NCBI RefSeq assembly: GCF_000196115.1
Contig: NC_005027.1
Span: 2,232,001 to 2,296,000, forward strand
DNA length: 64,000 nt
Reading direction: 5' to 3'
DNA from: Rhodopirellula baltica SH 1
GTDB lineage: Bacteria; Planctomycetota; Planctomycetia; Pirellulales; Pirellulaceae
Part shown: positions 16,901 through 25,138 of the stretch, piece after piece
Layout: each line of letters opens with the position of its first letter
Numbering within the stretch: the first letter of the stretch is position 1
Program-made: the position numbers and the translations under genes
The notes under the pieces: model-generated
Seen by the model: the letters and a program-made list of their open reading frames with translations, nothing else
The model's database searches: none
What the model was told of the DNA's origin: nothing

Positions 16901-19900
16901 ATCGTGGTGTTAGTCACGGTCATCACACCGGTTCCATTCCACAAACCACCGCCTTCGGAAGCAGCAACGTTGTCGTTCACGGTGCCGCCACTGATCGTCA
17001 CCGTTCCGGAACCAGTGACGTGCAAGCCACCTCCGTTGCCAGGTGATGCCACTGCGGGACTGACGCCAACGTTGTTTCCATCCAAGTTCACATCGGTCAG
17101 CGAAGTGGACGACGTTTCAGTTGCCTCGATACCACCACCGGCTCGATTGGCAGTGTTGCCTGAAATCTCACTGTCTTGAATCGATGCGATCCCCGCATTC
17201 CAAATCCCGCCGCCGCTGCCGGCAGCACCCGATGCTGTGTTTCCGTTGATCTCGCTGTCCGATACTGACAGTGACCCGCTGTTATGAATTCCGCCACCAC
17301 CTTCGGTTGCATCGCCCCCGATCGCGGTGTTGTCCGTGATCGTTGCGTCGGTGATCGTCACGCTGCCACTGACCGGAGTGATCAACGCAACGGCAACGGG
17401 AGCCGTTACGCGAAACGATGTCCCATCGCCCAGATCCACGCCACCCGGAGCAGTCCCCATGGCCGCTGCATCAATTGCATCCGAGATCGCAGTGTCAACC
17501 GTCTGCCCATGCAGCACGACTTCGCGAAGACCAAGCGGTGCCAGATTGTTGAACTGGCGTTCTTCATCCGCGTTTGTCAAATCGAATGTGTAGGTCGTGT
17601 CGAGATTGAACTCGGTTCCATTGGGGAACAGAGCCGCCGCATCGATGTCACCAGCACCCGCCAAAGCGAGGAAGTGCGACAACGGAGGAACACCGTCGGG
17701 TGGATTCGAACCGTTTGGTCCTGCATCTCGCATCTGGGTCGATGTCAGATTCAAAACGACTGGCCCGTACTGCGGACGTCCTTCCAGGAAATCCAAGAAG
17801 CCGTCGGCGATCGTTCGTCCATCGTCATTGGCCAAAGATGGAGCCACCGAGTTGACCGGTGGAAAGCCATTGGCCGCTCCACCTGCACCGTCGAAGAACG
17901 GACCATCGCCCTGATTTAGAATCGGCAAGTTTGCATTGCCGGCGAATTGACCGTGAACGTGAGCGACATGTATTGCCCCGGGAATGCCGGACAAATCTTG
18001 CAGCCCCTCCGCATCGATCACGACACGAACGGTGCGAGTTGTTTCCGATGGCGATTGAACGATCACCATGCCGGTTCCCGAAACGCCGGAGCCATTAAGA
18101 CTCTCAAAGGTCATCGAGAACATCTGATCCGACAAAGCTGCTGCCTCGTCGTTATAAACGCCGCCCCCTTCAACCGCCGTGTTTCCACTGATCGTGGTCC
18201 CATCGATCGTCAGCGAACCTGCAGCCGAATTCCAAAGTCCACCACCTTCGACCGCCTCGTTGTCTGTGACCGAACCACCGGTGATCGTAACGACACCGTC
18301 GTCACCAACATGCAGTCCGCCACCATTGCCGGGCGCCGCGACCGCGGGTGATACCCCCGCCAAGTTAGATGAGATCGATGCGTCGGCGATCGAAGTTGTG
18401 CTCCCGCCGGTCACCTCGATCCCGCCACCAGCCCGATTGGCTCGGTTGTTGGAAACGGATGTGTTGCCACTGATGGCGAGTGATCCTCCATCATTGAGAA
18501 TCCCCCCGCCGCTCCCGCTAACACCGTCGGCGATGTTGAATCCGATGACCGCGTCGATCACGTTCAGCGTGCCGCCGTCGTTGAACAAACCGCCGCCGCC
18601 GTTGCTGGCGTCATCGCCACTGGCGACGTTCGATGTGATCGCCCCGCCGTTGACCGTCATCGTTCCGGTCGATGAGTTCCACAACCCTCCGCCTTCGCTC
18701 GCCGCCGTGTTGCTACCGAAAATGGCCAAGTTCGATGTGACATCGGCTGCTCCGGTCGAGTGCAATCCGCCACCGTTGATGCCAGCGAAGTTGTTCGAAA
18801 CATCCGTTCCAAAGTTCAACGTCACCGTCCCATCGATCACTTCGATACCACCACCAGCACGATTAGCAGTGTTGCCCTCGGATGGAATCGCACCACCGAT
18901 TTGGCTCAAGTTAATCGTCACCGCACCGTCAGTGCTGAAGATACCGCCGCCACTTCCCAAATCACCGTCAGCCGCGTTGCCACTGATCGTTGCATTGCTG
19001 ACCGTCAGTGTTCCACCGTTATTGAAGATCGCTCCACCACCGTCGTCCGCCGCATCACCAGAGGCCACGTTGCCGGTCAGGATCGTTCCGTCGACAATCA
19101 TCGTCCCGGTGTTGTTCCAAAGACCACCACCTTCGCGGGCCGCTGTGTTGTCGCGTATCGTTCCGCCCGAGATATCCGCGTTGCCATCACCAGAGATATG
19201 CAGTGCACCACCGTTGCCCGGCGCGGCTGATTCATCAGGTCCAGCAACGTTGAGTTCCATCAACACGTCCGTCAGCGTTGTGCTGCTACCTGCGGTGGCT
19301 TCGATCCCGCCACCCGCACGGTTTGCCGTGTTGTCGCTGATCTCGCCGCCGGAAACTGTCAATGTTCCTAGGTTCAGGATGCCACCACCGCTGCCCGAAG
19401 CACCGTTTGCGATGTTTCCTACGATCGTTGAATCATCGATCGTCACGTTTCCGCCATCATTGGCCAACGCACCGCCGCCCATGTCAGCGTCATCACCAGT
19501 CGCAATGTTCCCCGTCAAGGTGACGTTGGTGAGCGAGAGTGATTGCCCCGATCCGACGTAGATGGCACCGCCCGATTCCGCCACTCCATCTCGCAGCGTC
19601 ACCCCGGAAAGGTCGACGCTCACCGCATCATCCCCTGACGCGTTGATCGCAAATATTCGCGATGCATTGTCGCCACTCACGATTTGGCTGGATGAATCAC
19701 CCAAGGAGATCCGAAGCGATTCGGTGATCTCCAATTCGCTGCCCAAAAGAATCGAGCTCAAGCCATCGGCAAAGCTGATGCTGTCGATTTCGGTCGAGGT
19801 AGGACTACCGGCTTCGGTATCCGCATTGATCGCAATATTGCTGTTCGACGCCTGAATCGCCTCTCGTAGACTGACCATGCCATCTTCGGCGACGACGTCC

Positions 19901-20103
19901 AAAGCAGTGTCGACGACATAGGCCGCCAGAACACGACGCTCCTCGAGACGCTCGCCGATCAATCGATTCAGAGTTGCACGGCGTGTTTTCGTTCTGCGTC
20001 CTCTCAGTTTCCGAGATTTCCCAAGTTCTTTTTCGGAATGAGAAGTGTCGTGCTGATCAAGTGATTGATTATCGAGCAAGCGGGCAGAACGAAATCCGAA
20101 CAT
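10933..20103 (-). CDS. Giant secreted beta-helix repeat protein with CHRD, Calx-beta and dockerin-like domains (3056 aa)
   Basis: ATG 20103 is preceded by GGAG. The N-terminus is long and basic with LEERRVLAA (53-61), the LEPR-XLL-type sorting motif of planctomycete exported proteins, then VSLREAI (78-83). The bulk is dozens of parallel-beta-helix rungs of the GGGIxN / NTANRAGGGIE / AASEGGGLWN type. Two CHRD domains interrupt it (about 660-890 and 1235-1415, each with HxxHxHG). A Calx-beta domain (about 2670-2790) and a two-repeat dockerin-like segment (about 2898-2964, ALDALMVINELNR / ALDALLVINHLNR) close it. It is probably a cell-surface adhesin or scaffold. It contains a recent internal duplication and ends at the cassette array. 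Confidence 0.88.
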   Translation of the reverse strand: MFGFRSARLLDNQSLDQHDTSHSEKELGKSRKLRGRRTKTRRATLNRLIGERLEERRVLAAYVVDTALDVVAEDGMVSLREAIQASNSNIAINADTEAGSPTSTEIDSISFADGLSSILLGSELEITESLRISLGDSSSQIVSGDNASRIFAINASGDDAVSVDLSGVTLRDGVAESGGAIYVGSGQSLSLTNVTLTGNIATGDDADMGGGALANDGGNVTIDDSTIVGNIANGASGSGGGILNLGTLTVSGGEISDNTANRAGGGIEATAGSSTTLTDVLMELNVAGPDESAAPGNGGALHISGDGNADISGGTIRDNTAAREGGGLWNNTGTMIVDGTILTGNVASGDAADDGGGAIFNNGGTLTVSNATISGNAADGDLGSGGGIFSTDGAVTINLSQIGGAIPSEGNTANRAGGGIEVIDGTVTLNFGTDVSNNFAGINGGGLHSTGAADVTSNLAIFGSNTAASEGGGLWNSSTGTMTVNGGAITSNVASGDDASNGGGGLFNDGGTLNVIDAVIGFNIADGVSGSGGGILNDGGSLAISGNTSVSNNRANRAGGGIEVTGGSTTSIADASISSNLAGVSPAVAAPGNGGGLHVGDDGVVTITGGSVTDNEAVEGGGLWNSAAGSLTIDGTTISGNTAVEGGGVYNDEAAALSDQMFSMTFESLNGSGVSGTGMVIVQSPSETTRTVRVVIDAEGLQDLSGIPGAIHVAHVHGQFAGNANLPILNQGDGPFFDGAGGAANGFPPVNSVAPSLANDDGRTIADGFLDFLEGRPQYGPVVLNLTSTQMRDAGPNGSNPPDGVPPLSHFLALAGAGDIDAAALFPNGTEFNLDTTYTFDLTNADEERQFNNLAPLGLREVVLHGQTVDTAISDAIDAAAMGTAPGGVDLGDGTSFRVTAPVAVALITPVSGSVTITDATITDNTAIGGDATEGGGGIHNSGSLSVSDSEINGNTASGAAGSGGGIWNAGIASIQDSEISGNTANRAGGGIEATETSSTSLTDVNLDGNNVGVSPAVASPGNGGGLHVTGSGTVTISGGTVNDNVAASEGGGLWNGTGVMTVTNTTISGNTASGDDADNGGGGLFNVGGNLIVTDSTVINNVADGASGSGGGILNQGTLTVSGSDISENTANRAGGAIEVTAGSSTTLTDVSMDRNIAGPDGSASPGNGGALHVSGGGVVTITGGTVSNNIAASEGGGLWNSVSGSLTVDGTLVSENSAPIGGGIFNDSGVDVTSQTFQTSLSALNDSGVSGTATVTVDTSDPDNPSITVNINASGLVPNQPHIQHIHGRFASDLDTTGTIPGPFLGEGGVAIDSRTPDAGDDANGDGFITVGEGIAGYGNVLLNLSSPRAPVPLEGNSPLADFNLADFPTADDGTIDFSETYTFDLSDVDQARQYNNLLPMSLREIVLHGVNTDVDVDGDGSPDGYRVTGPAASGTLQAVGGTLSIVNAQITGNVASGDGGGIANESGHVSITDSSISGNVSGGDEPGEGGGGVFNDGGVVTITDSDVIENTAMAGLGNGGGILNANGGTLVVRGGTISNNDASRAGGGVENAGNATFFETEFDGNVTGINGGALHTSGPWTANFIDATITGNSAGAEGGGVWNSVSGTIALVGTNVEGNLASGADADQGGGGIFNDGGTVSINSSTVNNNTADGTAGSGGGILNLGSMTITGSTISGNMANRAGGGIEATDASSTSLTDVNLDGNNVGISPAVAAPGNGGGLHVTGSGTVTISGGTVNNNVAASEGGGLWNGTGEMTVTGITISGNTASGDDADNGGGGLFNVGGTLSVIDATVTGNFADGASGSGGGILNLGMLTVSGGEISDNTANRAGGGIEATAGSSTTLTDVLMELNVAGPDGSAAPGNGGALHISGDGNADISGGTIRDNTAAREGGGLWNNTGTMTVDGTILTGNVASGDAADDGGGAIFNNGGTLTVSNATISGNAADGVLGSGGGIFSADGAVTINLSQIGGAIPSEGNTANRAGGGIEVIDGTVTLNFGTDVSNNFAGINGGGLHSTGAANVTSNLAIFGSNTAASEGGGLWNSSTGTMTINGGAITSNVASGDDASNGGGGLFNDGGTLNVIDAVIGFNIADGASGSGGGILNDGGTLTVSGNTTISNNTANRAGGGIEATSGTLNTISGTTISSNNAGVSPAVASPGNGGGIHIGGDGQLTISGGSVTDNSAALEGGGLWNGSGLMTINGTTISGNTALGEGADDGGGGVFNNGGSIAITNGSIRDNVASGSAGSGGGLLNFGGLVEMTGTTITGNRANRAGGGIESTADSSTTLLNVSLNLNNAGVSPATAAPGNGGGFHVTGNGSVEITGGTVNGNVAASEGGGLWNGTGTMTVDGTVIDGNVASGDDADNGGGGIFNVGGTLVISDATIRNNVADGVSGSGGGIFNAGTATIDNTTISDNTANRAGGGLEAIGGSTTSFTGGSLIDNVAGPSGSAAPGNGGAVHISNDGSVELTEVVVNGNTAASEGGGLWNSSTGTLVVTRSTISNNITIDGGGIFADGDGGVVTVVNSTIAANSASNDGGGVLSEGGTVSLTSVTVADNSASQGGGISVEAGMLSLINSIVSRNNASTNSNLLGAIADSGNNLVDVDAGLGTLGDFGGPTPTIPLLSGSAALDAGGLAGVTTDQRGVSRPQGPGVDIGAFESDLAVPVAASLSIAADNAQRVEGDSGTTAFTFTVTRAENTIGTVTVDYSVVGSGDNPADSSDFGGTLPTGTVTFADGESTATITVNVSGDTQVESNESFAVVLSNASDDTVISQADAEGVILNDDINERETRILVPTFVARPHLIPGDGIPTAIIFQALTDTTVTVTPISVTSLSETVRIVDADTLTVSTYQNGVATANLRAGELYAVIFEPLSSDRIFSIRSSAGSDTLTNRAATNILQPTDTSADGETTALDALMVINELNRLNDAGGEPLLGSFVDVNRDASVTALDALLVINHLNRMELSTNTASGEFNAPQVPFANSERNELLSDEVDEFFDSGEVIGFEEPGRTIASSFAGSASTAAATLIGVDEAMTELNDEEDSSSMTTEIELLDAV
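13815..14705 (-). repeat. Intragenic duplication, copy B
   Basis: About 890 bp nearly identical to 18525-19415 with a constant offset of 4710 bp and no visible indel. It encodes about residues 1800-2096 of the giant protein. Differences are scattered single bases, mostly synonymous. Confidence 0.85.
18525..19415 (-). repeat. Intragenic duplication, copy A
   Basis: Partner of 13815-14705, encoding about residues 230-526. The same segment order (VLMELNVAGPD, SQIGGAIPSEGN, NVIDAVIGFNIADG) occurs in both. Confidence 0.85.
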
Positions 20104-20197
20104 ACTGGTCTCCGGTGAGTCAAAGATGGGGGGAGGTGGGGCAATATCTGGTCACCCAGATCGCGCAATCCCCCGCGTTTGACCGAGTGAGACGCAC

Positions 20198-20238
20198 AAA
20201 AAAAGCGACGGCCACCCGAGTTAGGGATGACCATCGCT
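20198..20238 (-). terminator. Terminator after catalase
   Basis: On the minus strand an imperfect stem, AGCGATGGTCATCCC / GGGTGGCCGTCGC, ends in seven T. It separates the catalase gene from the giant gene. Confidence 0.75.
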
Positions 20239-20261
20239 GTACAAAGCAACAGATATGCCGA

Positions 20262-21743
20262 TTATGCGATCGGGATCGGTTGTGACTTGGGAGCATCCAA
20301 GCGACTGCGCACACCCTCTTCAAAATCCGGATGCACTTTGCCGAACTGAGCCAACATCTTTTCGCGGATGTTCTCCGGGCTGTCGGCCATCGAATTGGAG
20401 ATCGCCGTGCAAAGCCGTTCGCGAGCTCCTTCGTCCAGCACCTTGTTCCAGAACATCTGAGGCTGGCCGTAGTAGTCCTTGTCATCGCACGCGAACTCGT
20501 CGTAGCGATCGCCATCGCCGTGCACTGGCATGGGCGGCTCCATCGTTCGCCCGGTCTCCTTCGGACCGTTCATCTTGTTGGGTTCATAATCAACCGTCCC
20601 ACCACCGTTTCCGTCCACTCGCATCGTCCCGTCACGGTGATAAGTCGCATACGGGCAACGCGGTTGATTGACAGGGATCTGGTGATAGTTCACACCCAAC
20701 CGATACCGGTGTGCATCGGGATAAGACAGCACGCGATTCTGCAACATGCGATCGGGTGAGATCCCGATGCCCTCGACCAAGTTGCCAGGCTCAAAGGCGG
20801 CTTGCTCGACATCTTGGAAGTAGTTGGACGGATTGCGATTGAGTTCAAACACGCCGACTTCAATCAACGGATAGTCATCGTGCGGCCATACCTTGGTCAA
20901 ATCGAATGGATGCCATTCGTAATCTGCGGCGTCAGACTCGGGCATGACCTGAATGTGCATTCGCCAACGAGGGAAGTCGCCCTTCTCAATCGCTTCAAAC
21001 AAATCACGCGTCGAGTAATCTGGCGCTTCGCCCGCCATTTTGATCGCTTCGTCCGCACTGAAGTTCTCTGAACCTTGTTCGGTCTTCAGATGGAACTTCA
21101 CCCAGTGCCGGACACCGTCTTTGTTGTACATGCTGAACGTGTGGCTGCCGTAGCCGTTCATGAAGCGTGCACTCTTTGGTGTTCCACGATCGCTGTAAAG
21201 GAACATCACCTGATGAAGAGCCTCGGGCACCTCGCCCCAAAAGTCCCAACGACGCCAATGAGGCTGCAAGTGATTCTGCGGCTCGCGTTTTTGAGTCCGA
21301 ATGAAGTCGCTGAACTTCAACGGATCGCGAATGAAGAAGATCGGCGTGTTGTTGCCGACCAAATCCCAGACGCCTTGATCGGTGTAAAACTTCAGCGAAA
21401 ACCCACGTGGGTCACGGGCCGTGTCAGCCGAACCGCTTTCGCCACCGACGGTCGAGAAACGGGCAAAGGTTTCCGTTTTCTTGCCAACTTCCGAGAACAA
21501 ATCCGCCATGCAGTACTTGGTGATGTCGTTCGTGACCGTGAACGTGCCAAAGGCTCCAAAGCCCTTTGCGTGAACAACCCGTTCCGGAATCCGTTCCCGA
21601 TTGAAGTGCGCCATCTTCTCGACCAGGTGAACGTCCTGCATCAAGACAGGTCCACGTGGTCCAGCGGTTTGCGAATGCTGATTGTCATCGACCGCCCGGC
21701 CGAATTGCTGAGTTTGAAACGGGCACTTGGATTCTTCGGACAT
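20262..21743 (-). CDS. katA: Monofunctional haem catalase
   Basis: 493 residues, a small-subunit (clade 3 size) catalase that decomposes H2O2. All key residues are visible: distal His58 in RVVHAKGFGAFG, Asn131 in DLVGNNTPIFF, and the proximal haem ligand Tyr341 in RVLSYPDAHRYRLG, with the R-x3-Y spacing. There is no signal peptide, so it is cytoplasmic. The gene stands alone, with a strong terminator after it and 86 bp to the AI-2E permease gene upstream. The C-terminus is standard length with no flavodoxin-like extension. The symbol follows family usage. Confidence 0.95.
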   Translation of the reverse strand: MSEESKCPFQTQQFGRAVDDNQHSQTAGPRGPVLMQDVHLVEKMAHFNRERIPERVVHAKGFGAFGTFTVTNDITKYCMADLFSEVGKKTETFARFSTVGGESGSADTARDPRGFSLKFYTDQGVWDLVGNNTPIFFIRDPLKFSDFIRTQKREPQNHLQPHWRRWDFWGEVPEALHQVMFLYSDRGTPKSARFMNGYGSHTFSMYNKDGVRHWVKFHLKTEQGSENFSADEAIKMAGEAPDYSTRDLFEAIEKGDFPRWRMHIQVMPESDAADYEWHPFDLTKVWPHDDYPLIEVGVFELNRNPSNYFQDVEQAAFEPGNLVEGIGISPDRMLQNRVLSYPDAHRYRLGVNYHQIPVNQPRCPYATYHRDGTMRVDGNGGGTVDYEPNKMNGPKETGRTMEPPMPVHGDGDRYDEFACDDKDYYGQPQMFWNKVLDEGARERLCTAISNSMADSPENIREKMLAQFGKVHPDFEEGVRSRLDAPKSQPIPIA

Positions 21744-21829
21744 AGAACTTCTTTGCTAGAAGAGGAATAGAAACGAGTTTGAATTGATACGATTGCAAAA
21801 AGGGAAGTCAGATCAGCGATGCGATAAGG

Positions 21830-23014
21830 TCACTCAGGATTTGCGGCCTTTCCAACGGCGCCGTTCAACATGGCATTCATCGAAGAAGTGGCTTCCAACT
21901 TCTCCATCACCATCACGACCGCAATCAAAATCGGGACGGCCAAGAACACACCCAGCATTCCCCACATCCATCCCCAAATCACGATTGAGATGAACACCAG
22001 CGCGGACGAAAGCTTCATCGATTTGCCCAACAGAGTCGGTGTGATGAACTGACCTTCCAATGCTGTCAGCGTCGCGTAAGTTCCCGCGACCACAAATGCG
22101 AACGATGCATGTTCAAAGCTGACCAGAGCGACGAAGAACACCATCGCGATTCCGACCATTGCGCCCACGATGGGAATGAAGTTCAAAAACATGGCCGCAA
22201 CTCCCCACAACAACGGCGAGGGCATCCCCAGCAACCACATCGCAGTTCCGATACAAACACCCAAACAGGCGTTGATGCAGGTGACCCACGCCAGATAACT
22301 ACTCAGAGCGTCTTGAACACCTTCCAAAACTTCAATGAACCGTCGCTTGGATGAAAAGGAAGGCAACGAGCTGACGACGGAGACGATCAACGAATCACCC
22401 GCCGCCATCAAGAAGAACAACAGCGCCGCGGCGATGGAGACAAACGAAACCGCGTTTCCCGTCCCGGCGATCAACGGTGACGTGGTTGTCCAAGCCGGCT
22501 GTTTGATTTCCACCGGAACCGGTTTCTCCTCGGACGTGATGTTTTCCTTGTCGGCTGTGTCCGAGATGTCTTCCGTGGCTTGGTTGACGGTTTCTAAATG
22601 GTCAAAGATGAATCCCAGCTTTTCTTTGACTTCGGGCATGGATCCCGGCACCTGCTGCAGCATGTCTTGCGCAGGACCAGACAACACATAGCCAATTGTT
22701 CCGAAGACAGTCGCAATCGCCAGCATGATCGCGGTCGCGGCAACACCGGATGGAATCCCGATTCGGCCCATCGCTCGAACCACTGGCCGGAGTGTCAGAT
22801 AAGCGAACCCGGCAACCAGGATTGGCATGAAGAGGTTTCGACCGATGTACAACGCATACAAAGTCAGAAATCCGGCGCATAACCAAATGCCGAACGACGC
22901 CCAACGAACATTCTTCGACAACTGCTCGACCGCCACCAACTCATCCGACTTTTCGCGTCGTCGCTCCGGACGGGCTCCGGTCAGAATGGTATGGAATTGA
23001 TGGATGTGCGACAT
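21830..23014 (-). CDS. AI-2E family (PerM/YhhT-type) membrane permease
   Basis: 394 residues from ATG 23014 (a TTG one codon earlier is also possible). About eight hydrophobic segments are visible. The family's central loop (about 120-180) is hydrophilic and contains the acidic stretch DISDTADKENITSEEK. The C-terminal half carries the typical GVAAMFLNFIPIVGAMVGIA and EGQFITPTLLGKSM motifs. Members were named after autoinducer-2 export, but others are Na+/H+ antiporters or have unknown substrates, so the substrate is open. A second, divergent paralogue is at 54061-55089. Confidence 0.85.
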   Translation of the reverse strand: MSHIHQFHTILTGARPERRREKSDELVAVEQLSKNVRWASFGIWLCAGFLTLYALYIGRNLFMPILVAGFAYLTLRPVVRAMGRIGIPSGVAATAIMLAIATVFGTIGYVLSGPAQDMLQQVPGSMPEVKEKLGFIFDHLETVNQATEDISDTADKENITSEEKPVPVEIKQPAWTTTSPLIAGTGNAVSFVSIAAALLFFLMAAGDSLIVSVVSSLPSFSSKRRFIEVLEGVQDALSSYLAWVTCINACLGVCIGTAMWLLGMPSPLLWGVAAMFLNFIPIVGAMVGIAMVFFVALVSFEHASFAFVVAGTYATLTALEGQFITPTLLGKSMKLSSALVFISIVIWGWMWGMLGVFLAVPILIAVVMVMEKLEATSSMNAMLNGAVGKAANPE

Positions 23015-23320
23015 CAACGGGCGTCCTGCGAAAGCGGACCACCGGTCTCAAACTTGAACCCCAATTGGATGAGCGACAACAACTGCATGGCAACATCCAA
23101 GTAGCAAGTAGGGAACACCGACGCGGGTTCGAGTTGCCCCACGACCAAAACAGCCAACAACCGCACACACCGGGAGCGTCATCGTCGCTATTTCACGTTT
23201 CCACGCTTTCGCAAACCACGTGCCGATCCATCACACGAAAACTTCGCACGTCCTTGTGGTTTCCCGACGCCTAACGTCGCACCACGGAAAATTGAGCAAA
23301 CTCGAACTCGGCGGTTAAGT
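23015..23320. other. Intergenic, nothing coding seen
   Basis: No gene on either strand. It precedes a palindromic repeat element. Confidence 0.4.
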
Positions 23321-23546
23321 GGCATAGGCTTCCAGCCTTTTTGTACCCCACATCTTTTGTGAGCCGCTTGCGTTGGGAATTCAGGCGTTTTGAAGCCAAA
23401 CATCCCCTGTCCAAAAACTATTAGTGTTCGATCAGCGGAGATTAGTGTTCCCATACGCGCTCTGGCGGAACACTAATCCACTCTGATCGGACACTAATCT
23501 TTGGTGTTTCGAGACGTGGGGTATAAAAAGGCTGGAAGCCTATGCC
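23321..23546. repeat. 226-bp MITE-like element with ~31-bp terminal inverted repeats, copy 1
   Basis: Ends GGCATAGGCTTCCAGCC...TACCCCAC and its reverse complement, with one mismatch over 31 bp. Inside, ATTAGTGTTC occurs twice forward and as ACACTAAT twice reversed, giving nested palindromes. There is no ORF. A related copy lies at 31991-32213. Confidence 0.85.
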
Positions 23547-23617
23547 GCGCTTGAGTTCCGCAAGCCGAGCATCGCGAAAAACCGTGCGAACCAACGATCG
23601 ATACTCGACCAGCCTGC

Positions 23618-25138
23618 TCATTCATCGATCAAATCAAGACGAACCGACGGCACGGGATGCGAGTCGACAATCAGATTCTTCGCCAAAGGGAATTGGTGCG
23701 AACGGCTTTCGAGAAAGTGCATGAAGTAGCCGGCGGTATTCGGGAACGCGATCAAATCGCCACGCTGAACGCCGCTTGGGAACTGCATCTTCCGAAGCGA
23801 AATCAATTCCGATTCCGTGCAATAGGCACCGACTAGGTAACCCAACATCGGCTTCGTCTCAGTGGCACGACCAAAGGAGCTTTGTTTCGGAACCAAGATC
23901 GGATCCACCAAGAAGTCATCGCTCGAAGTCCGGCACTGCGTCCGGTTCATCGACAATCCGATCAACCAATCGCCTTCCGCGTTCTGTTTTCGAAACTCAA
24001 CCCGAGCGACGGTCAGTCCGCATCCGTCCAAGATGCTTCGTCCCGGCTCACAACGCAACTGAACATTGAGCTCCACCAATCGATCCGCGATTGTCTTTCC
24101 TTCGATCCGTGAGTCCAAAACACCGGCAAGCCAATGGCCTCGAACAGGACGCTGGAAGAAGGGATACATTTTTGGCTGCCCGACGACGCGTCCTCCCTCA
24201 ATCGCCAGCCCCAACCCGTGCCCGCGATAAGTCAGTGTGTCACGTTCGCCCAACAACGCCCGACGATGTTCCTTCCAGAACGTCGCCCATTGGCGATGCT
24301 CTTCCAGATAGCTCATTGGGAAACCACCGCCCATGTCAATGAACTCGACCGGCTGTCCAACTGCTCTCAATCGTTCGACCCATTCCATGGCCACCGAAAG
24401 AGCCGACACCCGCTGCCCAGCGTCATAGCCATCGAGATGAAAATGGATTCCTTGAACCATCACGGGCAATGAAGTCAAACGCTGAGGAAGATCACAGTCG
24501 CGATCCACATCGAAACCGAAACGGGTCGGAAGCTTGTTTCCCTCGTGCTGGAACCCGCCTAAACGCAATGCAATTCGAGCTTGCCGACCAAGCTCATTTG
24601 CTCGGTCAACAACGACCTGCAACTCATCATCGTTGTCCACGGCGATGCAGACCTGTTGTTGCAAACACAGATCGATCAGCGAGTCGCTCTTGATCGCCGC
24701 GGTGCAAATCAGATCTTTCGCGGGAACGCACTGTTGCAAACACTGACGCAGCTCGTTCTCGCTGGCGGTGTCGACTCCAAAATTTGACTCAATCGCCTCG
24801 TCGACAAAGCCCAAACACTTGTTGGCTTTCCGAGCGAAGAACACCCGGAAATCAAGACCGCGCTCACGAGCGACCGCGTTCAGTTCTTCCACGTTGCGAC
24901 GCATTGTTCGAGGTCGCACCAAATTCAGTGGCGAACCATAGGTCTCAACCAAATCGAACAAGTTTTCTGAACGCAAACAACGCTTCATCCACGGTTCGAG
25001 CCGAGCATCCAGGGGCAAAACACCCCTGCAACCCTTCCGCAGCGAACTAGTCTGCAATACCTGATCTTCGGCGGGTAGACCTTCCAACATTTGACCAGCC
25101 AAAGAGCGTTCAAAAATGACGTCGAGTACCTTATCCAT
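23618..25138 (-). CDS. Y4yA-type PLP-dependent enzyme, alanine-racemase/decarboxylase fold (506 aa)
   Basis: Start ATG 25138 overlaps the upstream gene's stop (ATGGATAA); the longer frame to 25285 would run far into that gene. Group III decarboxylase hallmarks: RVFFARKANKCLGFV (PLP lysine, near 98-112), GVDTASENEL, GIHFHLDGYD (near 235), and FIDMGGGFPMSYLEEH. The C-terminal beta-barrel has CEPGRSILDGCG (phosphate-binding loop) and GYLVGAYCTESELI with the active-site Cys. Relatives include DapDC/LysA, SbnH and rhizobial Y4yA. The substrate is unknown. It is last in a three-gene operon with an SbnA-like synthase and a flavoprotein. Confidence 0.8.
   Translation of the reverse strand: MDKVLDVIFERSLAGQMLEGLPAEDQVLQTSSLRKGCRGVLPLDARLEPWMKRCLRSENLFDLVETYGSPLNLVRPRTMRRNVEELNAVARERGLDFRVFFARKANKCLGFVDEAIESNFGVDTASENELRQCLQQCVPAKDLICTAAIKSDSLIDLCLQQQVCIAVDNDDELQVVVDRANELGRQARIALRLGGFQHEGNKLPTRFGFDVDRDCDLPQRLTSLPVMVQGIHFHLDGYDAGQRVSALSVAMEWVERLRAVGQPVEFIDMGGGFPMSYLEEHRQWATFWKEHRRALLGERDTLTYRGHGLGLAIEGGRVVGQPKMYPFFQRPVRGHWLAGVLDSRIEGKTIADRLVELNVQLRCEPGRSILDGCGLTVARVEFRKQNAEGDWLIGLSMNRTQCRTSSDDFLVDPILVPKQSSFGRATETKPMLGYLVGAYCTESELISLRKMQFPSGVQRGDLIAFPNTAGYFMHFLESRSHQFPLAKNLIVDSHPVPSVRLDLIDE

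Noticed and set aside
13667-19561. Long plus-strand frames (515 and 460 codons) rich in Pro/Thr
   Set aside because: They are antisense shadows of the giant gene's Gly/Asn/Thr-rich repeats; they have no starts with ribosome sites or family motifs, and the minus frame is one continuous 3056-codon protein with domains.
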